Shown here: positions 63,948 through 64,000 of the stretch, piece after piece
How the letters are laid out: each line of letters begins with the position of its first letter
Position numbering within the stretch: position 1 is the stretch's first letter
Assembly (NCBI GenBank): GCA_009617715.1
Contig: VTFK01000290.1
Span: forward strand, 124,001 to 188,000
Length of the DNA: 64,000 nt
Reading direction: 5' to 3'
From: Plectrocnemia conspersa
Taxonomy: Eukaryota; Arthropoda; Insecta; Trichoptera; Polycentropodidae
The notes under the pieces: model-generated
Databases searched by the model: none
What the model was told of the DNA's origin: nothing
Seen by the model: only the letters and a program-made list of their open reading frames with translations
Translations under genes and position numbers: made by a program

Positions 63948-64000
63948 CTGTAATGATATTTGATTTATAAAGTAATCATGAAATATATAAATGATCTGTA
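63948..64000 (-). other. Intron 2 of OBP-like gene 3 (cut by window edge)
   Basis: An acceptor (ATTACAG on the minus strand) just precedes exon 3; the intron continues beyond the window. Confidence 0.6.

Overview
This is a strongly AT-rich piece of an insect nuclear genome. The evidence is spliced genes with GT..AG introns, poly(A) signals, decayed non-LTR, hAT, mariner and LTR-like elements, and a cluster of secreted odorant-binding-protein (OBP)-like genes with the usual multi-exon insect structure. The order cannot be fixed from the sequence alone. Every exon boundary below was read by hand from splice signals, reading-frame continuity and remembered family sequence. No search was run.

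Layout. Positions 1-37,000 are a gene desert. I found no convincing protein-coding gene there. It is very AT-rich sequence broken by GC-normal islands (about 9.1-9.7, 19.4-20.1, 22.9-23.2, 23.9-24.2 and 28.5-28.8 kb) that look like candidate non-coding regulatory elements. It also holds a decayed hAT transposon (14.2-15.9 kb), a decayed non-LTR retrotransposon (17.8-19.1 kb), a second LINE scrap (35.8-36.1 kb), an LTR-like scrap (2.8-3.0 kb), an inverted-repeat element (6.37-6.65 kb) and a 148-bp (TA)n tract.

Positions 37.1-57.0 kb are a compact block of conserved housekeeping genes. They are DPCD (+, with an apparent 1-nt frameshift), an SRR1-like gene (+) and FMC1 (+) separated by only 25 bp, a short/branched-chain acyl-CoA dehydrogenase ACADSB (-, 7 exons) whose 4.9-kb second intron holds a 1.8-kb inverted-repeat element, a tentative unrecognised small gene (+) head-to-head with ACADSB, two retroelement relics, and AHSA1 (+, 3 exons), the activator of Hsp90 ATPase. 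AHSA1 has a gapped heat-shock-element-like motif upstream.

Positions 57.5-64.0 kb hold a tandem array of three minus-strand OBP-like genes, the last one cut by the window edge. They share one exon/intron plan and a cysteine framework that departs from classical OBPs; the C-terminal tail resembles Plus-C OBPs. The most unusual observation is in the middle gene. It carries a 35-residue collagen-like Gly-X-Y tract exactly at the end of exon 3, just before the cysteine-bearing exon 4. The third gene has a short GPGSPG stretch at the same place, and the first gene has none.
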